Shown: positions 55,665-64,000 of the stretch, piece after piece
Numbering within the stretch: the first letter of the stretch is position 1
Layout of the letters: each line of letters opens with the position of its first letter
Origin: Microbacterium enclense
GTDB lineage: Bacteria; Actinomycetota; Actinomycetes; Actinomycetales; Microbacteriaceae
Reading direction: 5' to 3'
Assembly: GCF_001456955.1 (NCBI RefSeq)
Contig: NZ_KQ758472.1
Coordinates: 1 to 64,000, forward strand
DNA: 64,000 nucleotides
Notes under the pieces: generated by a model
Told to the model about the DNA's origin: nothing
Database searches by the model: none
What the model saw: only the letters and a program-made list of their open reading frames with translations
Program-made: the position numbers and the translations under genes

Positions 55665-55733
55665 CGCGGCCCCGACCGGGCGCCCCGTCGCGCCGCGCCG
55701 ACCGGGCCCGGCGGCGGGATAAGCTGAAAGGCT

Positions 55734-58700
55734 GTGTCTGTCGAACCCGTCATCGTCTACCCGCCCGAGCTGCCCGTCAGCGCCGCGCGGGACGAGATCG
55801 CGCGCGCCATCCGCGACCACCAGGTCGTGATCGTCGCGGGCGCGACCGGGTCGGGCAAGACCACGCAGCTGCCGAAGATCTGCCTCGAGCTCGGCCGCAC
55901 CTCCATCGCCCACACGCAGCCCCGCCGCATCGCCGCGCGCACGATCGCCGAGCGCATCGCCGACGAGATGCAGGTGCCCCTCGGCTCGACCGTCGGCTAC
56001 AAGGTGCGCTTCACCGACAAGGTCTCGGCCGACACGCGCGTGGCGCTGGTGACCGACGGCATCCTGCTCAACGAGATCCACCGCGACCGGCTCCTGCGCC
56101 GCTACGACACGATCATCGTCGACGAGGCGCACGAGCGCTCGCTCAACATCGACTTCTTGCTCGGCTACCTCCGTCGCATCCTGCTGAAGCGGCCCGACCT
56201 GAAGGTCGTCGTCACCTCGGCGACGATCGACCCCGAGAGCTTCGCGCGGCACTTCGCCGCCGCACCCGCCCAGCCGGGCGGCGAGCCGGTGCCCGCGCCG
56301 GTCATCGAGGTGTCGGGGCGGACGTATCCGGTCGAGATCCGCTATCGGCCGCTCGACGGCGCGGACCAGGCTCCGGAGAACGCCGACGACGAAGGTTCGG
56401 ATGCCGCCACCCCGCCGCCGCAGCCGAAGAAACTCCGGAGCGCGGTACCGGGCAGACGCGACAGCGACGACGTCGACGAGGTCGGGGCCGTCGTGGCGGC
56501 CCTGCGCGAGCTCGACCGGGAGCCCCCGGGCGACGTGCTGGTGTTCTTCCCCGGCGAGGCCGAGATCCGAGACGCCGCGGATGCCATCCGCGGGGCCTAC
56601 CAGAAGGACGCCGCCCCCACCGAGGTGCTTCCCCTCTACGGCCGCCTGTCGGCCGCCGAGCAGCACCGCGTCTTCGAGCGCTCCACCGTCGCCGGCGTGC
56701 GCCGCCGCGTCATCCTCGCAACCAACGTCGCCGAGACGAGCCTCACCGTCCCCGGCATCCGGTACGTCGTCGACACCGGCACCGCCCGCGTCTCGCGCTA
56801 CAGCAACCGCTCGAAGATCCAGCGCCTGCCGATCGAGGCCGTGTCGCAGGCGTCGGCGCAGCAGCGGTCGGGTCGTGCTGGCCGCACCTCGCCCGGCGTG
56901 GCGATCCGGCTCTACTCCGAAGACGACTTCGCGCGTCGCCCCGAGTACACCGAACCCGAGATCCTGCGCACGTCGCTGGCATCCGTGATCCTGCAGATGC
57001 TGTCGCTCGGTTTCGGCGACATCCAGGCGTTCCCGTTCCTCACACCGCCCGACTCGCGCGGTGTGAAGGCGGCGTTCGACCTGCTCGTCGAGCTCGGTGC
57101 GGTGAAGCTGCCGGCGCCGGGGGCACGCGCGCGCGACGACCGGCCCGACCGAGACCCCTCGCGCGGACGCGGCGGACGCAACGACGACAGCGGCCCCCGC
57201 CTCACCGAGATCGGCCGCGAGATCGCCCGGCTGCCGATCGACCCGCGCTTCGCCCGCATGCTCATCGAGGCCCGGCGCAACGACGTGTCGGCCGAAGTGC
57301 TGGCCATCGTGTCGGGCATGTCGATCCAGGACGTGCGCGAACGACCCGAGGAGCGGCGCGAGGAAGCCGATCGGTTCCACGCACGGTTCACCGACCCGAC
57401 CAGCGACTTCCTCTCGCTGCTCAACCTGTGGGAGTACCTGCAGCAGAAGCAGGCCGAACTCGGCTCGAGCGCCTTCCGGCGCCTGTGCCGCAGCGAGCAC
57501 TTGAACTACGTGCGCGTGCGCGAATGGGTCGACGTGCACCGGCAACTGCGGTCGCTCGGCGGCGAGGGTGGTGGGCGCGACGGCGGCGGCGGGCGCAACC
57601 GTGTCCCCCTCCGTGCGGAGTCCGACCCCTCCCGACCGCACCGTTCGGATCACGCCTCAGCGGGCCCCGGACAGAGCACCGGCGCCCCCGAGGGCCACGC
57701 CGCCGGCGATGCCATCCACCGCGCGATCCTGTCGGGGTTGCTGTCGCATCTCGGCATCCTGGATCCCCGCACGATGGCGCAGGCCAAGGACCGCAAGGCC
57801 CCGGGCGACGCCCGCCCGGTCAAGGGCGAGTACATCGGTGCTCGCGGCGCCCGCTTCGCGATCTTCCCCGGCTCGGGGCTGAAGAAGAGGCGCCCGTCGG
57901 CGGTCATGGCGGCCGAGCTCGTCGAAACTTCGCGCCTGTTCGCCCGCACGGTCGCCGCCGTCGATCCGGCGTGGGCCGAAGATCTCGCACCCGACCTGGT
58001 GAAACGCTCGCTGAGCGAGCCGCATTGGTCGAAGGATGCCGGCTCCGCCGCCGCCTACGAGAAGGTCACCCTCTTCGGTGTCGAACTCGTCGGCCGGCGC
58101 CGGGTGCAGCTCGCGCGCTTCGACCGGCCCCTGGCGCGCGAGATGTTCGTGCGGCACGCGCTGGTGGAGGGCGAGTGGGACCCGTCGGTGCTCGACAAGC
58201 GCCTGACCGCGTTCCTCCGTCGCAACGTCGAGCAGCGCCGACTGCTCGAGAAGATCGAGGAGCGCGAGCGCCGCCGCGACATCCTCATCGGCGACGAGGC
58301 GGTGTTCGCGTTCTACAACGCGCGCATCCCCGCCGACGTCACCGACGTGCGCTCGTTCGAGGCGTGGTGGAAGGATGCCATCCACCGCACGCCGAATCTG
58401 CTCGACCTGCGCGAGTCCGACCTCACCGGCGACCGCGCCCAGGGCGATGACCGCGCCTTCCCGGCGCGTTGGCGCCAGGGCGATCAGACCCTCAACCTCG
58501 CGTACCGCTTCGAGCCGGGCGCACCCGACGACGGTGTCACGGTCGTGGTGCCGCTGCCGCTGCTCGCGCAGCTGCGCCCCGATGGGTTCGACTGGCAGGT
58601 GCCCGGCATGCGCGACGAGCTCGTGACGGCGCTGCTGCGGGCGCTGCCGAAGACCATCCGCCGCAACGTCGTACCCGCCGCCGACTGGGCCGAGAAATTC

Positions 58701-59888
58701 TCCGCCGAACTCGCCGAGAAGGGCCCGGAGCACGCGAACGGCCTGCCCAAGACGACGCTCGTCGACGCCCTCGCGGCCCTTGTGCAGCGCGTGGCGAACC
58801 AGCGCGTGAGCGCCGCCGACTTCGAGCTCGAGCGCGTTCCCGCGCATCTCCTCCCCTCGTTCCGGGCGGTGGACGCCCGGGGCCGGGCGGTCGGCAGCGA
58901 TCGCGACCTCGGCGCGCTGCAGCGACGACTGGCCGACCGGGCCCGCTCCAGCGTCGAGTCGACGATCTCTCGGCCCCCGCAGAGAGCCGCGAAGGTCGCG
59001 GAAGCCTCCCCCGCCTTTGCCTCGCGCACGAAGCTGACCACCTGGGACCTCGACGAACTCACCGAGGTCGTCGACACGCCCGTCGCCGGTGGTGTCGTGC
59101 GCGGCTACCCGGCGCTCGTCGACGAGGGCGACAGCGTGGCCCTGCGCGTCGAGGCGACACCCGAGGATGCTGCACGACACACGCGCGCCGGCATCCTGCG
59201 CCTGATGCTGCTCGCCGTGCCGTCGCCCGCCACCTACGTGCTCGACCACCTCACCGCGAACGAGAAGCTCGCGCTCGCGGCATCCCCCTACCAGAACGCG
59301 AAGGCGCTGATCGAGGATGCGCGCGTGGCCCTGGCCGACGACATCCTCGGGCGCGAGAGCCCGACCGGCGTCGTCCGCACGAGAGCCGAATTCGAGCGGG
59401 TGCGCGATGCGTTCTCTGCGGCCTCCGTCGAGCGCACGTTCCAGACGGTGTCGCTCGCGGCGAAGATCCTGCTCGCGCAGCGCGAGGTCGAGCGGGCGAT
59501 GAAAGATGCCGCATCCATCACCCTTCTGGGCGCGCTCAACGACGTGCGGGGGCAGGTGAAGGGCCTGCTGTTCCCGGGCTTCCTCTCGCGCACCGGCCTG
59601 ACGCGCCTGCAGCACTACCCCCGCTACCTCGCCGGGGCGCTGGAGCGGGTGAAGACCCTGTCGGACAATCCCGGGCGCGACCGCCAGCGCATGACCGAGT
59701 ACGAGCGTGCGGCCGCGGGCTTCGTCGAGGCCGGCGGCACGGTGCCGCTTCCGGCGGGTGCCCCCGCGAACCTGGTGCAGACGCGCTGGCTGTTGGAGGA
59801 GCTGCGCGTGAGCCTCTTCGCCCAGCGCCTCGGCACGGCCGAGCCGGTGTCTCCGCAGCGCATCGCGAAGGCCCTGAAGAGCGCCTGA
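55734..59888 (+). CDS. hrpA: ATP-dependent RNA helicase HrpA
   Basis: The 1384-residue DEAH-box helicase has Walker A GATGSGKTT (36-44), TQPRRIAARTIAERIA, DEAH box IIVDEAHERSLNIDFLL, SAT motif VVVTSATIDPESFARHF and motif VI QRSGRAGRTSPGVAIRLYSEDDF. A helicase-associated/OB region follows, then the long C-terminal DUF3418 domain typical of HrpA (about 730-1380). Two low-complexity insertions, one before the second RecA lobe (about 200-250) and one near 600-660, lengthen it. GTG 55734 follows TAAGCT by 8 nt with GAAAGG between. Confidence 0.95.
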   Translation: MSVEPVIVYPPELPVSAARDEIARAIRDHQVVIVAGATGSGKTTQLPKICLELGRTSIAHTQPRRIAARTIAERIADEMQVPLGSTVGYKVRFTDKVSADTRVALVTDGILLNEIHRDRLLRRYDTIIVDEAHERSLNIDFLLGYLRRILLKRPDLKVVVTSATIDPESFARHFAAAPAQPGGEPVPAPVIEVSGRTYPVEIRYRPLDGADQAPENADDEGSDAATPPPQPKKLRSAVPGRRDSDDVDEVGAVVAALRELDREPPGDVLVFFPGEAEIRDAADAIRGAYQKDAAPTEVLPLYGRLSAAEQHRVFERSTVAGVRRRVILATNVAETSLTVPGIRYVVDTGTARVSRYSNRSKIQRLPIEAVSQASAQQRSGRAGRTSPGVAIRLYSEDDFARRPEYTEPEILRTSLASVILQMLSLGFGDIQAFPFLTPPDSRGVKAAFDLLVELGAVKLPAPGARARDDRPDRDPSRGRGGRNDDSGPRLTEIGREIARLPIDPRFARMLIEARRNDVSAEVLAIVSGMSIQDVRERPEERREEADRFHARFTDPTSDFLSLLNLWEYLQQKQAELGSSAFRRLCRSEHLNYVRVREWVDVHRQLRSLGGEGGGRDGGGGRNRVPLRAESDPSRPHRSDHASAGPGQSTGAPEGHAAGDAIHRAILSGLLSHLGILDPRTMAQAKDRKAPGDARPVKGEYIGARGARFAIFPGSGLKKRRPSAVMAAELVETSRLFARTVAAVDPAWAEDLAPDLVKRSLSEPHWSKDAGSAAAYEKVTLFGVELVGRRRVQLARFDRPLAREMFVRHALVEGEWDPSVLDKRLTAFLRRNVEQRRLLEKIEERERRRDILIGDEAVFAFYNARIPADVTDVRSFEAWWKDAIHRTPNLLDLRESDLTGDRAQGDDRAFPARWRQGDQTLNLAYRFEPGAPDDGVTVVVPLPLLAQLRPDGFDWQVPGMRDELVTALLRALPKTIRRNVVPAADWAEKFSAELAEKGPEHANGLPKTTLVDALAALVQRVANQRVSAADFELERVPAHLLPSFRAVDARGRAVGSDRDLGALQRRLADRARSSVESTISRPPQRAAKVAEASPAFASRTKLTTWDLDELTEVVDTPVAGGVVRGYPALVDEGDSVALRVEATPEDAARHTRAGILRLMLLAVPSPATYVLDHLTANEKLALAASPYQNAKALIEDARVALADDILGRESPTGVVRTRAEFERVRDAFSAASVERTFQTVSLAAKILLAQREVERAMKDAASITLLGALNDVRGQVKGLLFPGFLSRTGLTRLQHYPRYLAGALERVKTLSDNPGRDRQRMTEYERAAAGFVEAGGTVPLPAGAPANLVQTRWLLEELRVSLFAQRLGTAEPVSPQRIAKALKSA

Positions 59889-59912
59889 GTCGCGCGGCGC
59901 TGCACGATCCGC

Positions 59913-59978
59913 CGCGTGACTTGCCAGGATTTGTCGCTTGAGGGGTCCGCGAAGCGACAAAACCTGGCGACTCACGCG
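59913..59978. repeat. Two-tier palindrome, GTCGC-core family (copy 2, variant arms)
   Basis: CGCGTGACTTGCCAGG (59913-59928) pairs with CCTGGCGACTCACGCG (59963-59978) at 14 of 16 positions; inside, TTGTCGCTT (59931-59939) pairs perfectly with AAGCGACAA (59952-59960). The loop carries GAGGGGTC, the word that forms the outer arm in the other three copies. Length is 66 nt. Confidence 0.8.
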
Positions 59979-60037
59979 AAGCGCCGTGACTCGGCGGCCG
60001 CTGGTTCCGCCGGCTTCGTCGCCTGGCGCTTCCCGCA

Positions 60038-60102
60038 CGCGTGAGGGGTCAAATACTGTCGCTTCGGACGCGCCTCGGCGACAAAAATTGACCCCTCACG
60101 CG
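60038..60102. repeat. Two-tier palindrome, GTCGC-core family (copy 3)
   Basis: CGCGTGAGGGGTCAA (60038-60052) pairs perfectly with TTGACCCCTCACGCG (60088-60102); inside, TGTCGC (60057-60062) pairs with GCGACA (60078-60083). Length is 65 nt. It lies 60 bp after copy 2 in the gap between convergent genes 59889-60134, where nothing else is visible. Confidence 0.85.
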
Positions 60103-60134
60103 CCGGGCGCGGCAGCGCGGGGCGCGGCGGCGCG

Positions 60135-60977
60135 TCAGTGCAGGCGCACCGAACCCATCGTCGCGGTGACGTCGACCTCGGCCACCGCCGAGGAGCTCGT
60201 GCGCAGGTCGTTGTCGACCGAGCCGAGACCGTCGTCGACGCGCACGTTGTACTCGTCGTCGGGCAGGGTGATGTCGGCGGAGCCGGCGGTCACCTCGACA
60301 TCGGTGCGGGTCGGGGCGACGCCGCTCAGCGTCGCCGTCAGCTCGCCGCCGGCGACCTCGAACGCCGCGGTCTCGGCATCCTGGATCCGGGCGGTGGCGG
60401 AACCCCCCGAGAGGGTGAGGTCGATGTCGCGCGCGACGCCGTCGACCGAGGCCGTGCCGCCCGCGACCTCCACCGACATGTCGCCGAAGTCGCCGGTCAC
60501 ATCGAGCGCGCCGCCCGTGACCTGGATGTCGGCGCGGATCCCGGACCCGTCGAGCTCGCGCGGCAGAGTGAGCGTGGCGCGCGAGCCGCTCCCCCAGTCG
60601 ACGAAGGTGCCCGACGGCGACGCGACCCGCAGGGAGTCGCCGTCGCGCTCGAACGTCCAGCCCTTCCGGCCGTGACTGTCGGCGTCGAGCTGGGCGAAGG
60701 CGACGTCGCCGAACTCGACCGTCAACGCGCCGCCCGCGAGATCGATGTCGAGGTCGGCCAGCTGAGGCATCGAGTCGTCGACGGAGCTGTCGTAGGTGGC
60801 GGTCTGCCCCCGCCAGTCGGCCATGCTCGCCACCGCCGACACCCCGGTGCCGGCGAGGGTGCCGACGGCCACGCAGGCGCCGACCACGATGGTGACCACC
60901 GACACGGCGAACGCGGCACCGCGGCGACGAGGCGGCTCGGAAGCGGAGGGCGCAGGGGTGGGGGCGGAAGTGGTCAT
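60135..60977 (-). CDS. DUF4097-type membrane-anchored beta-repeat protein
   Basis: The 280-residue protein has a short cytoplasmic start, one membrane segment (about 21-48) and an outer domain of regular short beta repeats (about 75-280; LDIDLAGGALTVEFG, DIQVTGGALDVTGDFGDMSVEVAGGTASVDG), the DUF4097/adhesin-like pattern also seen in LiaF/LiaG-type proteins. Its ATG overlaps the response-regulator stop (ATGA), so it belongs to that operon, probably as accessory or output of an envelope-stress system. Confidence 0.88.
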   Translation of the reverse strand: MTTSAPTPAPSASEPPRRRGAAFAVSVVTIVVGACVAVGTLAGTGVSAVASMADWRGQTATYDSSVDDSMPQLADLDIDLAGGALTVEFGDVAFAQLDADSHGRKGWTFERDGDSLRVASPSGTFVDWGSGSRATLTLPRELDGSGIRADIQVTGGALDVTGDFGDMSVEVAGGTASVDGVARDIDLTLSGGSATARIQDAETAAFEVAGGELTATLSGVAPTRTDVEVTAGSADITLPDDEYNVRVDDGLGSVDNDLRTSSSAVAEVDVTATMGSVRLH

Positions 60978-61639
60978 GAGGTCGCTCCGGTGGTGTCGTG
61001 GCCCAGGTGCACGAGGGCGGCGATGACGCGGCGGTTGCCGGTCTCGTCCTGCTCCAGGCCGAGCTTGGTGAAGATGGCGGTGATGTACTTCTCGACGCTG
61101 GCCTCCGACACGAACAGCGCGTTCGCGATCGCCTGGTTCGAGCGCCCCTCGGCGATCAGGGCCAGCACCGAGCGCTCTCTCTCGGTGAGGCTCTGCAGGC
61201 GTTCGTCGCGGCGGCGCCGGGTCAGCAGCTGCGCGACGACCTCGGGATCGAGCACGGTGGCCCCGCCCGCGATCGAAGCGACGGCGGCGAGGAAGTCGGC
61301 GACGTCGGCCACCCGGTCTTTGAGCAGGTAGCCGAGCGCCCCCTGCCCGTCGGCGATCAGATCGCTCGCGTAGCGCTCCTCGACGTACTGCGACAGCACG
61401 AGCACCGCGAGTCCCGGATGCCGCTGCCGCAGCGCGATCGCGGCGCGGATGCCCTCGTCGGTCCAGGTCGGCGGAAGGCGCACGTCGAGGATGCAGAGCT
61501 CCGGCGTCGTCTCGGCGACCGCGGCGGCGAGCCCGGTGGCATCCGGAAGCGCGGCGACGACCTCGTGACCGTCGTCGGCGAGCAGGCGCACGAGCCCCTC
61601 GCGCAGCAGCACGGAGTCTTCGCAGATCAGGACGCGCAC
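60974..61639 (-). CDS. NarL/LuxR-family response regulator
   Basis: The 221-residue regulator has a receiver domain with ED at 7-8 and phospho-acceptor Asp52 in LCILDVRLPP, GYLLKD with its conserved Lys, and a C-terminal LuxR helix-turn-helix (LTERERSVLALIAEGRSNQAIANALFVSEASVEKYITAIFTKLGL). GTG 61639 lies within the last codons of the kinase gene (13-nt overlap), ensuring coupling. It is the partner of the upstream kinase. Confidence 0.95.
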   Translation of the reverse strand: MRVLICEDSVLLREGLVRLLADDGHEVVAALPDATGLAAAVAETTPELCILDVRLPPTWTDEGIRAAIALRQRHPGLAVLVLSQYVEERYASDLIADGQGALGYLLKDRVADVADFLAAVASIAGGATVLDPEVVAQLLTRRRRDERLQSLTERERSVLALIAEGRSNQAIANALFVSEASVEKYITAIFTKLGLEQDETGNRRVIAALVHLGHDTTGATS

Positions 61640-63039
61640 GGGACGTTCACCTCCACCGTCGTCGGACCGCCCTGCGGGCTGTCGATGCGTGCGGTGCCGC
61701 CTGCGGCGGTGACGCGGTTGACGATGCCGTCGAGACCGCCGCCGGGCACGATGCGCGCCCCGCCGAGCCCGTCGTCTTCGACGCGGGCCCACAGCGACCC
61801 GTCTTCGCGGACCCGCACGTCGACACGGCAGGCGGCGGCGCGGGAGTGCTTGGCGGCGTTGGTGAGGGTCTCGGCGATCGCGAAGTACACGGCCTCCTCG
61901 GCGGCGCGTCCGCAGCGACGGGGCAGCCGCACGTCGAGGGTCACCGGGATGTGGGAGCGGGATGCCAGGGCGGACAGCGCGGCATCCAGCCCCCGGTCCT
62001 CGAGCACCGAGGCGTGGATGCCGCGGGCGAGCTGCCGGAGCTCGGTGATGGCCGATTTGGTCGAGGCGTGCGCCTCGGCGACGAGAGCTTTCGCCGTCTC
62101 GGGGTCGTCGTCGATCTTCGTCTGCGCCAGGCCCAGCGTCATGCCGATCGAGACCAGGCGCGGCTGGACGCCGTCGTGCAGGTCGCGTTCGATGCGCGTG
62201 CGCTCGACTTCGGCGGCACGGACCGCGCCGGCGCGACGCGTGTCGGAGGTGCGGGCCTGCTCGACGAGCTGCGCCTCGCGCGAGGGGACGAAGATCGCCC
62301 GCACGATCACACCGTGCAGGATCGCGAGTCCCACGATCGCGCCGAGCGCGACGATGACGGCGGCCGCTCCGGTGAGCGGCGCGGCGATGCCCGGCAGCGG
62401 AACGATGCCCAGCAGGCGCGTGTCGGACCAGCCGAAGATCGGGCTGACGACGAGGCCGATGCCCCACGAGACGATCCCGATCGCCGTGACGGTGATCAGG
62501 CCCAGCACGGTGGCGACGGCGAAGGATGCCACGGCCCGCCACTGCAGCGGATCGATGGCCTGCAGCCAGATCGTGTGCAGCACGCCGACGAAGCCGGGCT
62601 TGGCGCTGCGACGCGGACGGAAGGGCGCCAGACCCAGGCGGTAGAGGCCGTCGACGCGGGCCCGCTCGAACCAGGCCACCGCGAACAGCGCGTACACGAA
62701 CGCGACGAGGACGACGACGCCGATGAGCAGAGCCGGAAGCAGTCCGAAGCCCGAGCCGAACAGGCTGAACAGGGCGGTGAAGACCGCGGGGCCGACCACG
62801 CCGAGCGCGGCGAGGTGAGCGGCGGCGCCGGCCACACGGCCGGGCGACGAGATGCGCACCTTCGGCGGCACGGCGACCGTGGTCGCGGCCGGCGGCGTCG
62901 TCGATGTCGCGGCGTCATGCGCGGCCGCGGCGCCGGGCGCGGCGGAGGTGCCGGTTGCAGCCGCGGCGCCGGGCGCGGCGGAGTCGGAGGATGCGCCGGG
63001 CAGCGGCGGCGGGGGCGGGAGAACGGATGCCGAGGTCAT
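61627..63039 (-). CDS. NarL-type sensor histidine kinase
   Basis: The 470-residue kinase has an Ala/Pro-rich cytoplasmic start (about 1-70), two membrane pairs (about 75-125 and 155-255), a HisKA_3 dimerisation domain with phospho-His in RTRIERDLHDGVQPRLVSIGM and an ATPase domain (AETLTNAAKHSRA, DDGLGGARIVPGGGLDGI). No large outer sensor exists, as in LiaS/VraS-type intramembrane sensors. TAGCGT (63052-63047, minus strand) ends 7 nt before ATG 63039, suggesting a leaderless operon start. Confidence 0.93.
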   Translation of the reverse strand: MTSASVLPPPPPLPGASSDSAAPGAAAATGTSAAPGAAAAHDAATSTTPPAATTVAVPPKVRISSPGRVAGAAAHLAALGVVGPAVFTALFSLFGSGFGLLPALLIGVVVLVAFVYALFAVAWFERARVDGLYRLGLAPFRPRRSAKPGFVGVLHTIWLQAIDPLQWRAVASFAVATVLGLITVTAIGIVSWGIGLVVSPIFGWSDTRLLGIVPLPGIAAPLTGAAAVIVALGAIVGLAILHGVIVRAIFVPSREAQLVEQARTSDTRRAGAVRAAEVERTRIERDLHDGVQPRLVSIGMTLGLAQTKIDDDPETAKALVAEAHASTKSAITELRQLARGIHASVLEDRGLDAALSALASRSHIPVTLDVRLPRRCGRAAEEAVYFAIAETLTNAAKHSRAAACRVDVRVREDGSLWARVEDDGLGGARIVPGGGLDGIVNRVTAAGGTARIDSPQGGPTTVEVNVPCAS

Positions 63040-63115
63040 GGCATCCACGCTATGACTCCGCCCCGCGCGGCACCGCCCGGTCAGCCCCCGGCGCCGTTCG
63101 GGTTATCCCGAAGAT

Positions 63116-63178
63116 GCGTGAGGGGTCGATCATCGTCGCCCCGCACCATCGGCGGCGACGAAGACTGACCCCTCACGC
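63116..63178. repeat. Two-tier palindrome, GTCGC-core family (copy 4)
   Basis: GCGTGAGGGGTC (63116-63127) pairs perfectly with GACCCCTCACGC (63167-63178); inside, CGTCGCC (63134-63140) pairs with GGCGACG (63154-63160). Length is 63 nt. It lies between the kinase promoter and the permease terminator. Confidence 0.85.
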
Positions 63179-63200
63179 GGGGGGATGTCGGCGGCAGCAC

Positions 63201-63233
63201 GAACGCCCCGCCGCACAGAGCGACGGGGCGTTC
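63201..63233 (-). terminator. Hairpin after the sugar ABC permease gene
   Basis: GAACGCCCCG (63201-63210) pairs with CGGGGCGTTC (63224-63233) around 13 nt, 14 nt beyond the permease stop codon. No U-run follows on the minus strand. Confidence 0.6.
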
Positions 63234-63247
63234 GGGGAGAGCGTGGA

Positions 63248-64000
63248 TCAACCGCGGGTGCGGTTCTTGTTCCACACGTCGAAGGCGACGGCCAGCAGCA
63301 GCACGAGACCCTTGATGAACTGCTGCACGTCGGTCGAGATGCCCATCAGCGACATGCCGTTGTTGAGCACACCCATGACCAGACCACCGGCGATCGCGCC
63401 GACCACCCGGCCGACACCACCCTGCACGGCGGCTCCACCGATGAAGGATGCCGCGATGGCATCCAGCTCGAAGAGGTTTCCGGCGCCGGGACCGGCGGAG
63501 TTCAGGCGGCCCGTGAACACGATGCCGGCCAGGGCCGCGAGCACGCCCATGTTGACGAAGAGCAGGAAGTCGACGCGACGGGTGTTGATGCCCGACAGCT
63601 TCGCGGCGGTGCGGTTGCCACCGATGGCGTAGATGTGGCGGCCGAAGACGCTGCGGCTCATGACCGTGGAGTAGCCGATGATCAGCACGGCGAGCACCAC
63701 GAGCACGATGGGCGTGCCGCGCGAGCCGGGGGCGACGCCCAGCAGGTAGGTCAGGTAGGCGATGAGCGCACCGCCGCCGATGACCTTGACGAGGAACGCC
63801 ACTTGGGGCTCGTTCTGCAGCTCCAGCGCCGCACGCTTGGTGCGCTGACGCACCTGCGACGTCACGAAGAGCACGAGCGTCAGCACGCCGAGGGCGACGG
63901 TGATCCACTCCGCCGGCGACGAGGACGCCGGGAACAGGTCGGGGAAGAGGTACCCGCCGCCGAGCTGGCGGTACTCGGTCGGGAACGGCGTGATCTGCGT
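63248..64000 (-). CDS. Sugar ABC transporter permease, 3' part only
   Basis: The reading frame is open to the right edge, so the N-terminus lies outside; 250 codons are visible. The product has at least six membrane segments with blocks of the XylH/MmsB/RbsC permease family: SRSVFGRHIYAIGGNRTAAKLSGIN, FTGRLNSAGPGAGNLFELDAIAASFIGGAAVQGGVGRV and GVLNNGMSLMGISTDVQQFIKGLVLLLAVAFD. It would form the channel of a monosaccharide importer; ATPase and binding protein are probably encoded further right. Confidence 0.93.
   Translation of the reverse strand, partial: TQITPFPTEYRQLGGGYLFPDLFPASSSPAEWITVALGVLTLVLFVTSQVRQRTKRAALELQNEPQVAFLVKVIGGGALIAYLTYLLGVAPGSRGTPIVLVVLAVLIIGYSTVMSRSVFGRHIYAIGGNRTAAKLSGINTRRVDFLLFVNMGVLAALAGIVFTGRLNSAGPGAGNLFELDAIAASFIGGAAVQGGVGRVVGAIAGGLVMGVLNNGMSLMGISTDVQQFIKGLVLLLAVAFDVWNKNRTRG

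Larger units (their letters stand above)
55221..55733. other. 513-bp repeat-rich intergenic region
   Basis: No gene is credible between the NagZ-like stop and hrpA. The region holds two direct copies of a 31-33-bp repeat (55260-55324), two 67-nt palindromes (55323-55389, 55484-55550), two 27-bp direct repeats (55609-55635, 55638-55664) and, at its right end, TAAGCT (55720-55725) as the likely hrpA -10. Confidence 0.8.

Noticed and set aside
57657-60038. Open frame of about 793 codons opposite hrpA
   Set aside because: Shadow of the hrpA C-terminal domain; no start signal or domain.

Overview
The window is very GC-rich, with GTG starts, short intergenic gaps, the gene neighbourhood of an actinobacterium (mfd, pth-rplY, prs-glmU-tRNA-Gln, ispE, rsmA, tatD-metG, rsmI-pmt) and the frequent word GGATGCC/GGCATCC. 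Together these suggest Microbacteriaceae, most likely a Microbacterium-like species. This is inferred from content, not from a database match. Base composition looks uniform and there is no phage, insertion sequence, CRISPR array or plasmid gene, so this is ordinary chromosome.

Layout. 1-501: leader and promoter of an rRNA operon that reads leftwards out of the window. 502-7278: mfd, two small membrane proteins, pth, rplY and a 41-residue membrane peptide. 7318-18937: a sugar-acid block. An MFS importer, an SDR, a fumarylacetoacetate-hydrolase-fold enzyme and an L-idonate-dehydrogenase-like enzyme form one coupled operon. Next come an IclR regulator, a 2-hydroxyacid dehydrogenase, a 6PGDH-fold reductase, a FadR-type regulator, then gluconate permease, gluconokinase and 6-phosphogluconate dehydrogenase. 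Sugar acids would be imported, reduced or oxidised to gluconate, phosphorylated and fed into the pentose phosphate pathway. 18934-23015: VanZ-like protein, an OmpR-type two-component system, a surface stalk protein and a VOC protein. 23111-26057: a three-gene flavinylated electron-transfer system (FMN-binding lipoprotein, ApbE, RnfD-like/ferredoxin-reductase fusion). 26559-29104: prs, glmU and tRNA-Gln. 29189-35889: MarR regulator with membrane partner, ABC-F ATPase, osmoprotectant ABC importer, DUF427. 36124-40930: ispE, Stealth phosphotransferase, metallophosphoesterase, rsmA. 40997-48304: sugar MFS, tatD, metG, rsmI, protein O-mannosyltransferase. 48306-59888: AAA ATPase, DUF255 thioredoxin-like protein, aldo/keto reductase, LCP ligase, TipA-like MerR regulator, NagZ-like lipoprotein, HrpA helicase. 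60135-63039: a LiaSR-like histidine kinase/regulator/DUF4097 envelope-stress operon. 63248-64000: 3' part of a sugar ABC permease.

The most unusual content is between the genes. The longer intergenic regions carry palindromic elements of about 63-70 nt that share one two-tier plan: outer stem, small internal loop, inner stem, terminal loop. Four members (45814, 59913, 60038, 63116) keep the inner core GTCGC/GCGAC while their outer arms change on both sides together. Two tandem arrays of 106-108 bp units (26187-26496 and 42521-43058) have the same plan and share a word with each other. A separate dispersed repeat, CCCTTCGACnGGCTCAGG, occurs in tandem (5401), as an inverted pair (36038) and inside the tatD coding sequence, where it encodes PEPVEG in a low-complexity extension.

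Promoter reading gives a second theme: about a dozen genes have a TANNNT hexamer ending 6-7 nt before the start codon and no ribosome binding site, as expected for leaderless transcripts. In the 22 bp between rsmI and pmt two such hexamers overlap back to back.
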